From Macrococcus carouselicus (GTDB lineage Bacteria > Bacillota > Bacilli > Staphylococcales > Staphylococcaceae), in the NCBI RefSeq assembly GCF_004359515.1, contig NZ_SCWD01000003.1, positions 1 to 64,000 of the forward strand: a DNA stretch of 64,000 nt, in the 5' to 3' direction. The notes under the pieces were generated by a model that was given only the letters and a program-made list of their open reading frames with translations, did no database searches and was not told where the DNA came from. Position 1 is the stretch's first letter, and each line of letters begins with the position of its first letter. A program made the translations under genes and the position numbers. Positions 53,040 through 62,994 of the stretch are shown here, in pieces.

Positions 53040-54016
53040 CGTTCTCCTCCATATCCTTTTTTCAGTATAATCATCAATAATAACGGTAATCCTGCAAGCG
53101 ACAGAGGTACACTGACCGGCAGCTGAATGGGCGTTATCATATTATTACCCAGGAAATCGGCCATTATGACCGAGAGCCCGCCCATCAGCCCGATTGTCAG
53201 TAATTTTTTTATACCATTGAACAACTGCGGAATAATAAGACCGACAAAGCCGATAATACCCGTCATACTGATCAGTACAGCTGTCATCACAGAAGCTATA
53301 GTCAGCGCTATGTAAGTCGTCTGTCTGTCATTTACACCGACACCTCTTGCAATGGTCTCACCATTTGCCACAATTGAGACAGCTCTCGACAGCATAAGAA
53401 GACCTATCGTTCCGAAAACTGTCACAGGCAGCAGTATTGCTATATCCTGCCATCCAGCCGTACCGATGCTGCCGAACAAGTAATTAAGCAGCTGTCTCGT
53501 TCTTCCCGGCCAAAATATCACAAGTCCATACAGAGCACTGGAACAGAAAAAGTTGATAAACATTCCGAAAAGCACCATTCCGATGCGCTGATTTGAACGA
53601 AAGCAGAGCTGAGTGAGCACGATGACAATAACCAATGTCATTAGACTGCCCGTAATACTTAGTCCAGCAGCAGAAACGCCGAGTACCACACCTATTGCAC
53701 TACCGAGACTGGCACCGCCGGCAATACCCAGCGTAAAAGAATCGGCTAGCTTATTGCTGAAGATTGTCTGAAAGACAGCTCCTGTCAGCGCCAGAACAAA
53801 TCCAGTCAGTAAGCCGAGCAATGTCCGAGGTAGTCTGACTTCCGTCACAATCATCCAGTCGAATGCATCAGCAGGCAGCCCCTGTCCTCTGACAATAAAC
53901 AGATGACAGAAGACAGCGATAATCAGCAGGAAAGACAGCTTACTGGTCAAGTGCTTCTGCAAGCTGTTCCAGTCCTTTCGCAATTCTTGGGCCAGGACGC
54001 GTAATCCAGTCGTCAT
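53036..54016 (-). CDS. FecCD-type ABC permease
   Basis: Up to 326 residues with nine to ten membrane helices and family words LPRTLLGLLTGFVLALTGAV, FQTIF, LGIAGGASLGSA, GFVGLIIPQLF. It should import a siderophore, heme or corrinoid complex. The first 21 residues overlap the binding-protein gene by 77 bases; a TTG near 53953, reading LTSKLSFLLIIAV, may be the true start by coupling. No ATPase gene is near. Confidence 0.88.
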   Translation of the reverse strand: MTTGLRVLAQELRKDWNSLQKHLTSKLSFLLIIAVFCHLFIVRGQGLPADAFDWMIVTEVRLPRTLLGLLTGFVLALTGAVFQTIFSNKLADSFTLGIAGGASLGSAIGVVLGVSAAGLSITGSLMTLVIVIVLTQLCFRSNQRIGMVLFGMFINFFCSSALYGLVIFWPGRTRQLLNYLFGSIGTAGWQDIAILLPVTVFGTIGLLMLSRAVSIVANGETIARGVGVNDRQTTYIALTIASVMTAVLISMTGIIGFVGLIIPQLFNGIKKLLTIGLMGGLSVIMADFLGNNMITPIQLPVSVPLSLAGLPLLLMIILKKGYGGER

Positions 54017-54749
54017 TCAGCGATACTGCCTCCACTTTGCTGGAACCTGGTCTACTGTGAACAAGTTTTGTATAGTCTTCAGTCGGCATTCCAGTCATCG
54101 ATACCATGACGTCAGGTTTACGTCTGAGCATAGTTTCGAGTGCGACCGGTTGCCAGCCGCTAAGATCATGGAACACGTTCGTCGATCCGAGACGTGTCAG
54201 CATATCATCAAAAAGCGTACCCTGTCCGGCAGTGTATAAGTCAGGTTCTGACGACACCTCTACAAATACGTCCCGGTTCGGCAGATACTGATATTTATGG
54301 ATAACATCTTCTATCTCCTGATTCAGCTTGTCAGCAACTTTTTTTCCCTCTTTCTGATGACCGACTGCTTCAGCCAGCTGCATCACTGTCTCATCAATTT
54401 CGTCAAGTTTCTTCGCCTCTTTGATATAGACCACTTTAATCCCTTTATCTTCAAGGGACTCTAATACTTTCTGCTGACTCATCTGCGCCGACTCATGTGT
54501 AACAATGATTGATGGCTTCATTCGCAGCAGCTGCTCTTTATTCAGATTGAAGCTGTCGAATTTCTCTTTCGACGCCACGTCTTCAGGGTAGTCATCGTTC
54601 GTTGTTACGCCGATGACTTCATCCCCCAGTCCCATGGCATATAAAATCTCTGTATTGCTAGGCATCAGACTGATGATTCTTTCCTCATGATTTTCATTCT
54701 GACACCCGGATAGGGCTGTCAGCAAAATGAGCAGGAATACTTTCTTCAT
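53940..54749 (-). CDS. BtuF-like metal-chelate-binding lipoprotein
   Basis: 269 residues from ATG at 54749 (GAGGAG site). Lipobox LLTALSGCQNE. The body is a two-lobe TroA/BtuF-type binding fold: RIISLMPSNTEILYAMGLGD, VVGVTTNDDYP-like, and GWQPVALETMLRRKPDVMV. It feeds the permease encoded next. The ligand could be iron-siderophore, heme or cobalamin. The same pair stands next to argS in staphylococci as I recall. Confidence 0.88.
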   Translation of the reverse strand: MKKVFLLILLTALSGCQNENHEERIISLMPSNTEILYAMGLGDEVIGVTTNDDYPEDVASKEKFDSFNLNKEQLLRMKPSIIVTHESAQMSQQKVLESLEDKGIKVVYIKEAKKLDEIDETVMQLAEAVGHQKEGKKVADKLNQEIEDVIHKYQYLPNRDVFVEVSSEPDLYTAGQGTLFDDMLTRLGSTNVFHDLSGWQPVALETMLRRKPDVMVSMTGMPTEDYTKLVHSRPGSSKVEAVSLNDDWITRPGPRIAKGLEQLAEALDQ

Positions 54750-54775
54750 CTTCTTCTCCTCTTTCATTATAGAAA

Positions 54776-54806
54776 AAAAGCGGAACTGAGCAGCAGTCCC
54801 GCTATT
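54776..54806 (-). terminator. Terminator after argS
   Basis: AGCGGGACTGCTGCTCAGTTCCGCT hairpin followed on the minus strand by TTTTTTTC. Confidence 0.85.
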
Positions 54807-54808
54807 TC

Positions 54809-56467
54809 CTACATTTTTTCCGGTGCTGATACACCGATAAGCGTCAGAGCGTTCTTTAAAGTGATTCTGACCGCTTCAATCATCGCTACATGTGCCCTAG
54901 ATTTCTCAAGATCATCCGTCAGCACTTTCTCTGCATTATAGAACTTATGGAAGTGGCTCGCCAGATCCTGGATATAGTTCGTGATGCGATGCGGTGCCCG
55001 GTTTTCAGCCGCTGATTCAATCGTGCTCTCAAAATCAGCCACACGTTTTAACAGTTCAAATGCCTTGTCGTGGGTGATCAGGCGGAAGTTCGCCTGTGAA
55101 TCCACTTCAATTCCCTGCTCTTTCGCTGCACGGATGATGGAACAGATACGTGCATGTGCATACTGTGCATAATAGACAGGGTTATCGCTTGATTCACTCG
55201 TTGCGAGTTCCATATCGAAGTCGAAGTGTGTATCAGGGCTACGCATTGTCAGGAAGTAGCGTGCTGCATCGATACCGACTTCATCCATGATATCGCGCAA
55301 TGTGATCGCATTGCCTGTACGTTTACTCATCTTCATCTCCTGACCATCCTTCATCAGGCGGACCATCTGCATAATCTGTATCTCAAGCCGGCTGGAATCA
55401 ACGCCGAGTGTCTCAAGAGAGGCTTTCAGACGCGGGATATAGCCATGGTGATCGGCACCGAATAAGTTGATGAGTATATCGTTGCCGCGTTCGACCTTAT
55501 CGAAGTGATACGCGATATCCGGCAGGAAATAAGTATAAGTGCCGTCGCTCTTGATCAGCACACGGTCTTTATCATCTTTGAAATCAGTTGTGCGCAGCCA
55601 CATTGCATCATCCTGCTCAAATGTATAGCCATTATCCTTCATTTTAGAGAGTGCCGCATCAATCTTTCCATTTTCATAAAGAGACGATTCGCTGAACCAG
55701 TTATCGAAATGAACATTGAAGTCCGCCAAATCCTGCTTCAGCTTTTTCATTTCATATTCAAGACCTAGTTTACGGAATGTCTTAATACGCTCATCGCTCG
55801 GCATGTCTTTGTAATGTTCATCTTTCTTTGCCAGCTCTTCAGCGATACCGATGATATCTTTGCCGTGATAGCCATCAGCAGGCAGCTCTGCTTCCTCGCC
55901 AAGCGCCTGCAGATAACGGGCTTCGATTGAATAAGCTAAGTTTTCGATTTGTTTACCGGCGTCATTAATATAGTATTCACGTTCAACACGGTATCCTGCA
56001 GCATCCAGCACATTCGCCAGCGTATCACCGACTGCCGCATTACGCGCATGCCCGATATGCAAATCGCCTGTCGGGTTGGCGGAAACGTACTCAAGAAGAA
56101 TCTTCTCCTCTTTCTTCTCGATCTGATGACCGAACTGATCCTGCTGCGTCAAGGCCTGAGAAATCACTGCGGTTAAATAACTGTTATCCATATAGAAGTT
56201 GATGAACCCCGGACCCGCAATCTCCACTTTATCAACATGTGCTTTAGAAGCATCAAGGTGATCAACGATAAGCTGCGCAATCTCACGCGGGTTACGCTTC
56301 GCCAGTTTCGTCAGTACCATTGCAATATTGGATGCATAGTCACCGTTCGTAGTGTCTTTCGGTGTTTCAATCTTGATTTCAGGTACTTCCTCCACTAACT
56401 CTGCTTTCTGAATGGCTATCTTGATCTCATCGATCAAGGTGCTCTTAAGCTGATTGACAATATTCAT
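54809..56467 (-). CDS. argS: Arginyl-tRNA synthetase
   Basis: 552 residues, class I synthetase. HIGH motif in [20 protein letters not shown]-equivalent KMSKRTG in [15 protein letters not shown], and the C-terminal DALR anticodon-binding domain. It charges tRNA-Arg. It lies 2 bases after the ywiB-like gene, so both are co-transcribed. Confidence 0.97.
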   Translation of the reverse strand: MNIVNQLKSTLIDEIKIAIQKAELVEEVPEIKIETPKDTTNGDYASNIAMVLTKLAKRNPREIAQLIVDHLDASKAHVDKVEIAGPGFINFYMDNSYLTAVISQALTQQDQFGHQIEKKEEKILLEYVSANPTGDLHIGHARNAAVGDTLANVLDAAGYRVEREYYINDAGKQIENLAYSIEARYLQALGEEAELPADGYHGKDIIGIAEELAKKDEHYKDMPSDERIKTFRKLGLEYEMKKLKQDLADFNVHFDNWFSESSLYENGKIDAALSKMKDNGYTFEQDDAMWLRTTDFKDDKDRVLIKSDGTYTYFLPDIAYHFDKVERGNDILINLFGADHHGYIPRLKASLETLGVDSSRLEIQIMQMVRLMKDGQEMKMSKRTGNAITLRDIMDEVGIDAARYFLTMRSPDTHFDFDMELATSESSDNPVYYAQYAHARICSIIRAAKEQGIEVDSQANFRLITHDKAFELLKRVADFESTIESAAENRAPHRITNYIQDLASHFHKFYNAEKVLTDDLEKSRAHVAMIEAVRITLKNALTLIGVSAPEKM

Positions 56468-56469
56468 CG

Positions 56470-56874
56470 TTATCTCTCCTTATAATCCAGTTGATATTTA
56501 AAATGTCCATGACTCTCGCCCTGTTCACTGAGCTCATACTCGATGATGAGACGGCCACCGACCGATAGATTTTTAAATTCCAGCTTTGTCGTATAGACAT
56601 CCATAACGGTACGTCCGGCCGGTGTCTGATACGTGTTCTGCGTCGTCCTGCCCTCGACAAAAAGAAAGTCCATATTGATCGTTCCTTTGCGCGAGATCCT
56701 GACGCCGGCAGAATCCAGTTTGACTCTGACCGCAATCGTCTCCTCACCTACTTCTTCAGTGTAGAAGAGATAAGGCACACGTTTCTCAGTCAGTTCCCCT
56801 GCACTTTCCTGCCTGAACTTCTGCAGCTGGTTATTCTGTTTGATTTTCTGCTCAGTTGACACCCAAATTTTCAT
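56470..56874 (-). CDS. DUF1934 (YwiB-like) beta-barrel protein
   Basis: 134 residues from ATG at 56874. The lipocalin-like barrel shows as alternating strands: [71 protein letters not shown]. The family lies before argS in many Firmicutes, but its role is not known. Confidence 0.85.
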   Translation of the reverse strand: MKIWVSTEQKIKQNNQLQKFRQESAGELTEKRVPYLFYTEEVGEETIAVRVKLDSAGVRISRKGTINMDFLFVEGRTTQNTYQTPAGRTVMDVYTTKLEFKNLSVGGRLIIEYELSEQGESHGHFKYQLDYKER

Positions 56875-56897
56875 TTTATTCACCTGCTAACAGTATA

Positions 56898-56940
56898 GCA
56901 AAAAATAAAGAAAGCAGGTACAAAGACCTGCTTTCTTTAG
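56898..56940 (-). terminator. Terminator after ywhD
   Basis: AAGAAAGCAGGTC/GACCTGCTTTCTT-type stem with a T-run on the minus strand... the loop is TTTGTA; it sits between ywhD and the ywiB-like gene. Confidence 0.75.
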
Positions 56941-57003
56941 TGTCCTAGCTATTTTTATAGCTATATTTATCTTACTGCTGTACGCTTAATAATTCAAGCT
57001 GCT

Positions 57004-57513
57004 TCACTGTTCTGACACATTTAGCTGTGCCTTCAGTTCAGCGGGAGCATTCTGCCACATTACGGCATTATGCTGCTGCAGAAACTCAGCAAGTATCTGC
57101 TTATTGTCATCCCCGATCTGATCGATAATAAAGTGATGTTTCATCGATTTATCCATCATATTGACATGTTCATGCATCCGTTTGAACGCTCGCTTTTTCG
57201 TCTTGTTGACAAGCATGTAACAGGCAGTGACGCCCGCGTAATACGGACCTGCCGGACCTCGTTCTGTCGTGACCCAGACAAGCCAGTAGGGTTTCGCGTT
57301 CTCCCCCTCTACTTCGGCCTCATTATCAATCCATTTCACACGCTTTTCGACTTCACTTCTCGCATGCATCGCACCGATATCGATAAATGCACGTTTTTCA
57401 AGCACGTCAATGAAGACAGGTGCAATGTTCTCGAGACTGATGGAACCTGCATTGGTTCCTTTATGACCATCAAGTGGATCGTTCTTAATAATATTGAACT
57501 GGAACTGTGTCAT
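57004..57513 (-). CDS. ywhD: YwhD family protein
   Basis: 169 residues from ATG at 57513, behind AGAGGTG; a longer frame overlaps ywfO and is rejected. Family words are FNIIKNDPLDGHKGTN, FIDIGAMHARSEVEKR and GPYYAGVTACYML. A conserved Firmicutes protein of unknown function. It follows ywfO by 10 bases in one operon. Confidence 0.88.
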   Translation of the reverse strand: MTQFQFNIIKNDPLDGHKGTNAGSISLENIAPVFIDVLEKRAFIDIGAMHARSEVEKRVKWIDNEAEVEGENAKPYWLVWVTTERGPAGPYYAGVTACYMLVNKTKKRAFKRMHEHVNMMDKSMKHHFIIDQIGDDNKQILAEFLQQHNAVMWQNAPAELKAQLNVSEQ

Positions 57514-57523
57514 TTTTTCACCT

Positions 57524-58819
57524 CTAATTAAGTTCGTTGAGTAAGTTGATGATAGCACCCTTGATTTCAGGGTTCTCTATATTGATGATCATCTCTTTCG
57601 GATAATAGAGCTTATAATCCATGCGATTGACACCTGTGATACTATTGATAATCACTGACTGGGTACTGATCTCCTTGATTGTATCCTGTCTTGTCAGCAG
57701 ATGAATCGGCTGACGGTTATTTTTAGAACCTGGCCTGTCGTAGTCGTAAGGCAGATCGCTGAAGGCATCAGAAACGAAATAATACTCAGGATCAATCCCC
57801 GCCTGGATGAACAGTTCAGTCAATTCGCCAATCGTAATAACAGAACCATCGAACGGCAGATACTTGAACAGGTCCCGGTTGACAAAACGACTTGACAGAT
57901 CACTTAATATCGCATCTTCTTCCTCCATCCATTCCTGCAGATAAAAGAACAGAATCGTTTCATCCAGCTTCAGGTAATCCTTGACAGAGACTTCACCTTT
58001 GAAGAAAGGCAATAGATAAGCCGGTTCCGACTTAAATTGATAGCCTGCCTCGTACAGGACTTTTACCCGTTTGAAACAGCGGTTAAGTAATACTTCTCCA
58101 CCGCGGCTGACCGGATGAAAATAAATCTGCCAGTACATCTGATAGCGGCTCATGAGATAATCCTCGACCGCATGCATGCCGCTCTCCTTGATGACGACCT
58201 CATCCTCAGTTGGCCGCATCAGTCTTAAAATACGCTCCATATCGAAACTGCCGTAACTGACGCCTGTATGATAAGCATCACGCTGCAGATAATCCATACG
58301 ATCCGCATCAATCTGCGAGGAAATCATCGAGATAACCAGCTTATTCTGGTGGGTCTTATTGATGACATCCGCGACTTCCTGCGGGAATCCCGGATGAACA
58401 CGCGACAGCACCGCATTGACTTCTGTATCTCCGGTAATAATAGCCCGCGTGTAGGCCTCATGGTCTGTATGAAAGATCTTCTCGAAACAATGAGAGAACG
58501 GACCATGTCCTAAATCGTGAAGAAGAGCTGCACATAATGCGAGCGGTCTGTCCTCGTCATGCCAGGCAGAGCGGTTGTGAAAAATTTCATCAATCATTCT
58601 TCTGACAATCTCGTAGACACCGAGTGAATGAGTGAACCTTGAATGTTCCGCCGATGGGAACGATAAATAAAGCGTACCAAGCTGCTTAATACGTCTCAGC
58701 CGCTGAAACTCTTTCGTTTTAATCAGGTCCCATATCAGCTGGTCTCTGACATGAATATAACGATGCACAGGATCTTTAAAAACCTTTTCTTCAGGCATTT
58801 TCTGAAATTGATAGCTCAT
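57524..58819 (-). CDS. ywfO: HD-domain phosphohydrolase (YwfO-like)
   Basis: 431 residues. The HD metal site is complete: RFTHSLGVYEIVRRM (His), ALLHDLGHGPFSHCFE (His-Asp), and a later MDYLQRDAYHTGV with Asp. Related enzymes are dNTP triphosphohydrolases. It sits in the pta-lipL-ywfO neighbourhood typical of Bacillus and staphylococci. Confidence 0.9.
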   Translation of the reverse strand: MSYQFQKMPEEKVFKDPVHRYIHVRDQLIWDLIKTKEFQRLRRIKQLGTLYLSFPSAEHSRFTHSLGVYEIVRRMIDEIFHNRSAWHDEDRPLALCAALLHDLGHGPFSHCFEKIFHTDHEAYTRAIITGDTEVNAVLSRVHPGFPQEVADVINKTHQNKLVISMISSQIDADRMDYLQRDAYHTGVSYGSFDMERILRLMRPTEDEVVIKESGMHAVEDYLMSRYQMYWQIYFHPVSRGGEVLLNRCFKRVKVLYEAGYQFKSEPAYLLPFFKGEVSVKDYLKLDETILFFYLQEWMEEEDAILSDLSSRFVNRDLFKYLPFDGSVITIGELTELFIQAGIDPEYYFVSDAFSDLPYDYDRPGSKNNRQPIHLLTRQDTIKEISTQSVIINSITGVNRMDYKLYYPKEMIINIENPEIKGAIINLLNELN

Positions 58820-58855
58820 TCGTTTCCTCCGACATAGTATATGTTAATTTTACCA

Positions 58856-58888
58856 TAAAAAAAAGAAACGCTCTCTTATAGCGTTTCC
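58856..58888 (-). terminator. Terminator after acetyltransferase gene
   Basis: GGAAACGCTATAAGAGAGCGTTTC hairpin followed by TTTTTTT on the minus strand. Confidence 0.85.
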
Positions 58889-58893
58889 TCTGA

Positions 58894-59370
58894 TTATTTC
58901 AAACTTTTCTTCAGCAGACCTGTCGTCACCATTTCACCGAATAAATTCTCTTCGTATTCACGAACGAGTTCAAAACCATATTTGTGATAGAACTGACACG
59001 CTATCTGATTATCGGTTGCGACTTCAACAAACAGCTCATTATAATCACTGCAGATCTTCAAGCCTTCATCAATCAGCCGTCCACCGATATTCTGTCGCTG
59101 AAAGCCTGGGATTACATAAATAGCGGATAAATAAAGCTCTGTTCCGTTGATCAGATTAGTAAAGCCGACGACCTGTCCGTCTGCTTCAGCCACTAAGAAA
59201 AGTGAGCTCTCAAGACGTTTTTCAAGTCGCTCATCACTATAGGCTGCAGCGAGGAACTGGACAATAGTACTCGCCGCCAGGATATTCTGATACGTGTCAT
59301 GCCATGCCATCGTCGCGACACGGCGGATAGCAGAAATATCTTCTGTCGTTGCTTGTCTAATATTTACCAT
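58894..59370 (-). CDS. GNAT-family N-acetyltransferase
   Basis: 158 residues with the GNAT fold: RQATTEDISAIRRVATMAW, LFLVAEADGQVVGFTNL, the acetyl-CoA loop LSAIYVIPGFQRQNIGGRL and YHKYGFELVREYEE. Substrate unknown. Single gene with its own terminator. Confidence 0.9.
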   Translation of the reverse strand: MVNIRQATTEDISAIRRVATMAWHDTYQNILAASTIVQFLAAAYSDERLEKRLESSLFLVAEADGQVVGFTNLINGTELYLSAIYVIPGFQRQNIGGRLIDEGLKICSDYNELFVEVATDNQIACQFYHKYGFELVREYEENLFGEMVTTGLLKKSLK

Positions 59371-59387
59371 GCATTACACCTCTCAGC

Positions 59388-59420
59388 AAAAAAGAAAAGG
59401 CGGACCCAGGTCCGACTCGT
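59388..59420 (-). terminator. Terminator after GNAT/ATP-grasp operon
   Basis: CGGACCTGGGTCCG hairpin followed on the minus strand by CCTTTTCTTTTTT. Confidence 0.85.
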
Positions 59421-59472
59421 CAATGTTGTAGTTCAATTATACATCAAAATTATCAGAATAATAACTAAACAT

Positions 59473-60576
59473 TTATTTGAACTGTAATTTTTTCAGTAAG
59501 ATTTCACCTATAGGCGTTGCACATCTCATAAAAAGATCATAGAAGATCCGCTGCTCAACAGGCAGATGTTTTGTATAGACCAGATGATACTCAAGATGCG
59601 GCCGCGACCCACGAGCGAGCTTATAAGCCTTTGCGCCTGCGCTATTGTTGATTTTAAGGTTATAATCCTTTGCATACTGATAGAGCAGGCCGCTCGTCAT
59701 AAAGTACAGCCCTTTATAAGACTGGTCCATACCGAAATAAACCGGAAACAGCATATCTCCTTTCTGCTGGACCGCCATAAAGGAAACGATAACTTCTCCT
59801 TTTTTAAGAACAAACCATTTAAACGGCATGTGCTGATACATAAACCGGAAAAAGTCAGCCGTATAATGCGGGTTATGTCTAGAATATTTATCCAGATAAA
59901 CCTGGTTGTAAAGAGGAATCAGTTGTTCGAATTCAGTGTCATTCAATTGATCCGTGACAGTCAGCCCACTTTTTTCAAGCCTTTTGATATCTTTTTTTAA
60001 ATCCTTGCGCTCATTCTTATTATGGCTGTCAGCCGAATCAAAAATGTAGACTGCACGTGAAATCAGCGGCTCATAGCCTGCCTGTTCCAGCGTCGTCTTC
60101 ATATGCTCATCACTGATTGTACGGAAGACAAGTGCATGACGGCGGTAACGACGTGTCAGTTCATCTGTTATCTTGCCAATATATTTCAGCTGGCCTTCAG
60201 TATATAGTGTTGTCGACATAAATGAAGGGTAGAGGGTCACCGTCTTCTCGCGTGTACCTCGTAAGAGCAGTCTGCCTGCTGCAAGCAGAAACATTGCCCC
60301 TTTTTTCAGAAAGACCGGCATTTCCATCCGTTCTACTTCACTGACCATCTCTTCGATATACTGTCCTGTAAAGGAGTGAATCCAGCTGTCCTTATAGCCA
60401 CCCGTCTTCACACTATAAGGAATCAGCTGACCTTCAATCAGCAGCACCTCCACTTTAGCATGGACGTTGGTAATACCTTCTTCAACCCCCTTCATTCTGT
60501 ACTTCAGATAAGCCTTCTCGACCGGCGAATCGAAGACCTGCTCAAACGGAATAGCTTCGAATCTCGTGTAAATCAT
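59473..60576 (-). CDS. GNAT/FemX-like acyl- or aminoacyl-transferase
   Basis: About 367 residues. The C-terminal half has a GNAT-fold layout (RKDLKKDIKRLEKSGLTV, LIPLYNQVYLDKYSRHNPHY, VVSFMAVQQKGDMLFPVYFG-like, GLYFMTSGLLYQYAKDYNL), as in BioF2/FemX-like proteins. The N-terminal part (about 1-150) has a hydrophobic stretch FLKKGAMFLLAAGRLLL. ATG at 60576 lies behind GGGGGAT. It follows the ATP-grasp gene by 14 bases in one operon. It may add an acyl or aminoacyl group to the ligase product; this is inference. Confidence 0.65.
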   Translation of the reverse strand: MIYTRFEAIPFEQVFDSPVEKAYLKYRMKGVEEGITNVHAKVEVLLIEGQLIPYSVKTGGYKDSWIHSFTGQYIEEMVSEVERMEMPVFLKKGAMFLLAAGRLLLRGTREKTVTLYPSFMSTTLYTEGQLKYIGKITDELTRRYRRHALVFRTISDEHMKTTLEQAGYEPLISRAVYIFDSADSHNKNERKDLKKDIKRLEKSGLTVTDQLNDTEFEQLIPLYNQVYLDKYSRHNPHYTADFFRFMYQHMPFKWFVLKKGEVIVSFMAVQQKGDMLFPVYFGMDQSYKGLYFMTSGLLYQYAKDYNLKINNSAGAKAYKLARGSRPHLEYHLVYTKHLPVEQRIFYDLFMRCATPIGEILLKKLQFK

Positions 60577-60589
60577 CCAATCCCCCAAT

Positions 60590-61702
60590 TCATATGCTGA
60601 TCAGTTCATCATTCCATTCAATATCGTACGTTGTGATCGCATTCACCGTCACTTTCTGACGTTTAGCGGAAAACCACCACTGCGCGCCGCTGATCAGCTG
60701 TTCAAAGAAAATCACTTTCTCATTTGGATGCCAGAAAACGTCCTTGCCGTATTTCAGTTTGTCGAATGTATCTTTCTTCGGTTTCTTCATCCAGTTGAAA
60801 AGTGAAACGAATATCAGCTGCCGGGTCTCATATATCGGTGCACATGTTTCCAGATTCCATACTGCAGGCTGCATGAAAAGTGCACCGTTCGTTGCACGGG
60901 GATTACATTCGATAAAATAGAACTCACCTGTCTTATCGCACTGAATGACATCAAAGGCAATCTGATAGGACCAGTTCAGTTTCTTTATGACTGCTTCAAT
61001 GACAGTCTGCAGTTCAGGGTTCTGCTGTGACCGGAAGTGTGTTGAGCAGTTATAGCTTTCATGGGTATTCGATAGATAAAGAGAAGTCGACAATGCTTTT
61101 CCGTCGTGAGACATTGAATAAGAGCACCACTCTGTCCCGTAGATCAATGACTGGATCATAAACGGGAACTCCACTTCATTCCCGAACTCAAGAGAATATC
61201 TTGATAATTTACGAACCGACTGGCCGAAACGGCCGAACGGCTGCTTGACGATATAATGTTCAGCGGGGAACCGCGTAATGAAAGCAGTTAGTTCTTTCTT
61301 AGTAGAGACATAAGCTGTATCAGGTACTCTGAAGCCCATATCATCGATCAGCTGTGTAAAGCTGAATTTGTTATGGACAGAAAGCATCTTATCGATATCT
61401 TCCACCCAGACCGGTGCTGTAAGTAAATGTTTGCAATGAGAAAGATAGAAGGACTCTTCGTTCAGCGGTAGAATATAGTCTATATCGTGTTCGCAGATAA
61501 TTGCATTGATATCAGCAATATACTCCTGAGTTGAAAAACGTGGCGAAGTCGTCACGATGAACGCCTCAATAAATTTCGAATGCTTGATGCTGACCTTTGT
61601 CGTTGAATCTGTCAGATAAACTTGATTCCCTAATGCCACTTGCTGCTGAACCACTGCGTAAGAGATCGGAGCACGCGCACCTGTCATCAAAATACGTTTC
61701 AT
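60590..61702 (-). CDS. ATP-grasp ligase
   Basis: 370 residues. N-terminal nucleotide-type fold ILMTGARAPISYAVVQQQVA; ATP-grasp centre with HYIVKQPFGRFGQSVRKLS and the metal strand YFIECNPRATNGALF. It resembles carbamoyl-phosphate-synthase-like ligases of unknown specificity. It heads a two-gene operon with the transferase. The pair has no clear link to lipL and pta upstream. Confidence 0.82.
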   Translation of the reverse strand: MKRILMTGARAPISYAVVQQQVALGNQVYLTDSTTKVSIKHSKFIEAFIVTTSPRFSTQEYIADINAIICEHDIDYILPLNEESFYLSHCKHLLTAPVWVEDIDKMLSVHNKFSFTQLIDDMGFRVPDTAYVSTKKELTAFITRFPAEHYIVKQPFGRFGQSVRKLSRYSLEFGNEVEFPFMIQSLIYGTEWCSYSMSHDGKALSTSLYLSNTHESYNCSTHFRSQQNPELQTVIEAVIKKLNWSYQIAFDVIQCDKTGEFYFIECNPRATNGALFMQPAVWNLETCAPIYETRQLIFVSLFNWMKKPKKDTFDKLKYGKDVFWHPNEKVIFFEQLISGAQWWFSAKRQKVTVNAITTYDIEWNDELISI

Positions 61703-61805
61703 CTGAATCCACCCTTCATCTCATATTATCTTCTCTCTCACTATAGCAACGAGATGTAAAGGCCTAGTAAATTTGAGCTAAAGAATGTGTTTTGAATTGT
61801 AAAGA

Positions 61806-61840
61806 AAAAAGTTCCACTGACAGCTGTCAGCAGAACTTTT
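61806..61840 (-). terminator. Terminator after DUF1450 gene
   Basis: AAAGTTCTGCTGACAGCTGTCAGTGGAACTTT: a long stem with a T-run on the minus strand, touching the last codon. Confidence 0.85.
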
Positions 61841-62165
61841 ATTTCAGACGTTTCGCTTTGATCTTAGCTTCCTGTTCTTCCATACGACGCTTACGCTCTT
61901 CGTTACGTTTCTGAAGTCTTGCCTCTTCCTCCGGATCGCGTTTCTGTGCGAGTCGTTTCTCGACTTTCTCCATCAGCTCTTCCTCTGTATGGGCTGCACA
62001 AGGACGGTTGTTCACAAATGCGAATGTTTTCTTCCGTCCGGGACCACAGTAGGATTGACATGCGACTTCCACTTCAGCATCTGGATCGAGTTTTTCGAGT
62101 TTAGGTAACAGCGTCCGCAGGTTAACACCTTGGCAGTCATCACAGACTTGAAACTTATTGCGCAT
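61839..62165 (-). CDS. DUF1450-like protein with charged helical tail
   Basis: 108 residues. The first 65 fit DUF1450 (YuzB-like): [31 protein letters not shown] and EELMEKVE, with CxxC and CxxxC pairs that may bind metal or be redox-active. The last 40 are a highly charged helix ([20 protein letters not shown]) not present in short members. Its ATG overlaps the end of lipL by 11 bases, so the two are translationally coupled. Confidence 0.8.
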   Translation of the reverse strand: MRNKFQVCDDCQGVNLRTLLPKLEKLDPDAEVEVACQSYCGPGRKKTFAFVNNRPCAAHTEEELMEKVEKRLAQKRDPEEEARLQKRNEERKRRMEEQEAKIKAKRLK

Positions 62166-62994
62166 TGTTGTTCACATCCTCCATATGTTTTATCATCTTT
62201 TTGTTACGCTCAATCATTCTATCGAAGTAATCATTATACAATGACCACGTGTCATCTGTCATCTTCACCATCGATAATTCTGAACCCAGTGATTTCATGG
62301 AACCGAGCAATCTGAAGAGAACATCTTCCACCGTCAGTTCAAAGCCGAGCAGCTCACTTAAGCTTGCCATATCTCCAGGATGAATATCAGGATAAGAGAA
62401 TTTCGTCTCCTCGCCCTGCAACGCAAGTCTGTAGAATTCCTGCATAAGACGCGCTCGCTCGCTGCCGCTTCCTTCAACACAGAGATAAATCTGTACAGCA
62501 ACACCGCCGCGTACACGGCGCTGAGAGATGCCGGCAAATTTCCTATTATCGATACTCAGGTCATAGCTGCCCGGACAGTAAGAATGCTTGATTTCCTTGG
62601 CCTCAATCACAACACCGTAATCCTTGAACATCTCTTTGATGAGGTCATACATCAACTCATAGCCTGCATCAATCGAGAAGGTCTGTCCGCCGTCAAAGAT
62701 AAGCGATATATTGAGCACCCCACTGTCCAGCACGACGCCAAGACCGCCCGAATTACGAACGATAGCGCCGTAACCATGGTCAATCAGGTAATCAATCCCG
62801 TCCTTCAGATGCGGCAGTCTGCTGTCATGAATGCCCAGAATAATGACGTGCTGATGCACCCATGTCCGCACGACACTATTCCAGTTATTCTGTCCGACCA
62901 AGTGACAAAAGGTGTCATCAAAACTGAAGGACTGCATAGGCTGCAGTCCTGTCGTGTGATCAATATATTGCCACTTGCCGTGAAACTTAGACAT
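62155..62994 (-). CDS. lipL: Octanoyl-[GcvH]:protein N-octanoyltransferase
   Basis: 279 residues of the LplA/LipB/LipL cofactor-transferase fold: [20 protein letters not shown], then [20 protein letters not shown] with the acyl-accepting Cys of LipL and the conserved Lys. It moves octanoyl from GcvH to the E2 subunits in lipoate assembly. It starts where pta stops (62994), as in Bacillus. Confidence 0.88.
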   Translation of the reverse strand: MSKFHGKWQYIDHTTGLQPMQSFSFDDTFCHLVGQNNWNSVVRTWVHQHVIILGIHDSRLPHLKDGIDYLIDHGYGAIVRNSGGLGVVLDSGVLNISLIFDGGQTFSIDAGYELMYDLIKEMFKDYGVVIEAKEIKHSYCPGSYDLSIDNRKFAGISQRRVRGGVAVQIYLCVEGSGSERARLMQEFYRLALQGEETKFSYPDIHPGDMASLSELLGFELTVEDVLFRLLGSMKSLGSELSMVKMTDDTWSLYNDYFDRMIERNKKMIKHMEDVNNNAQ

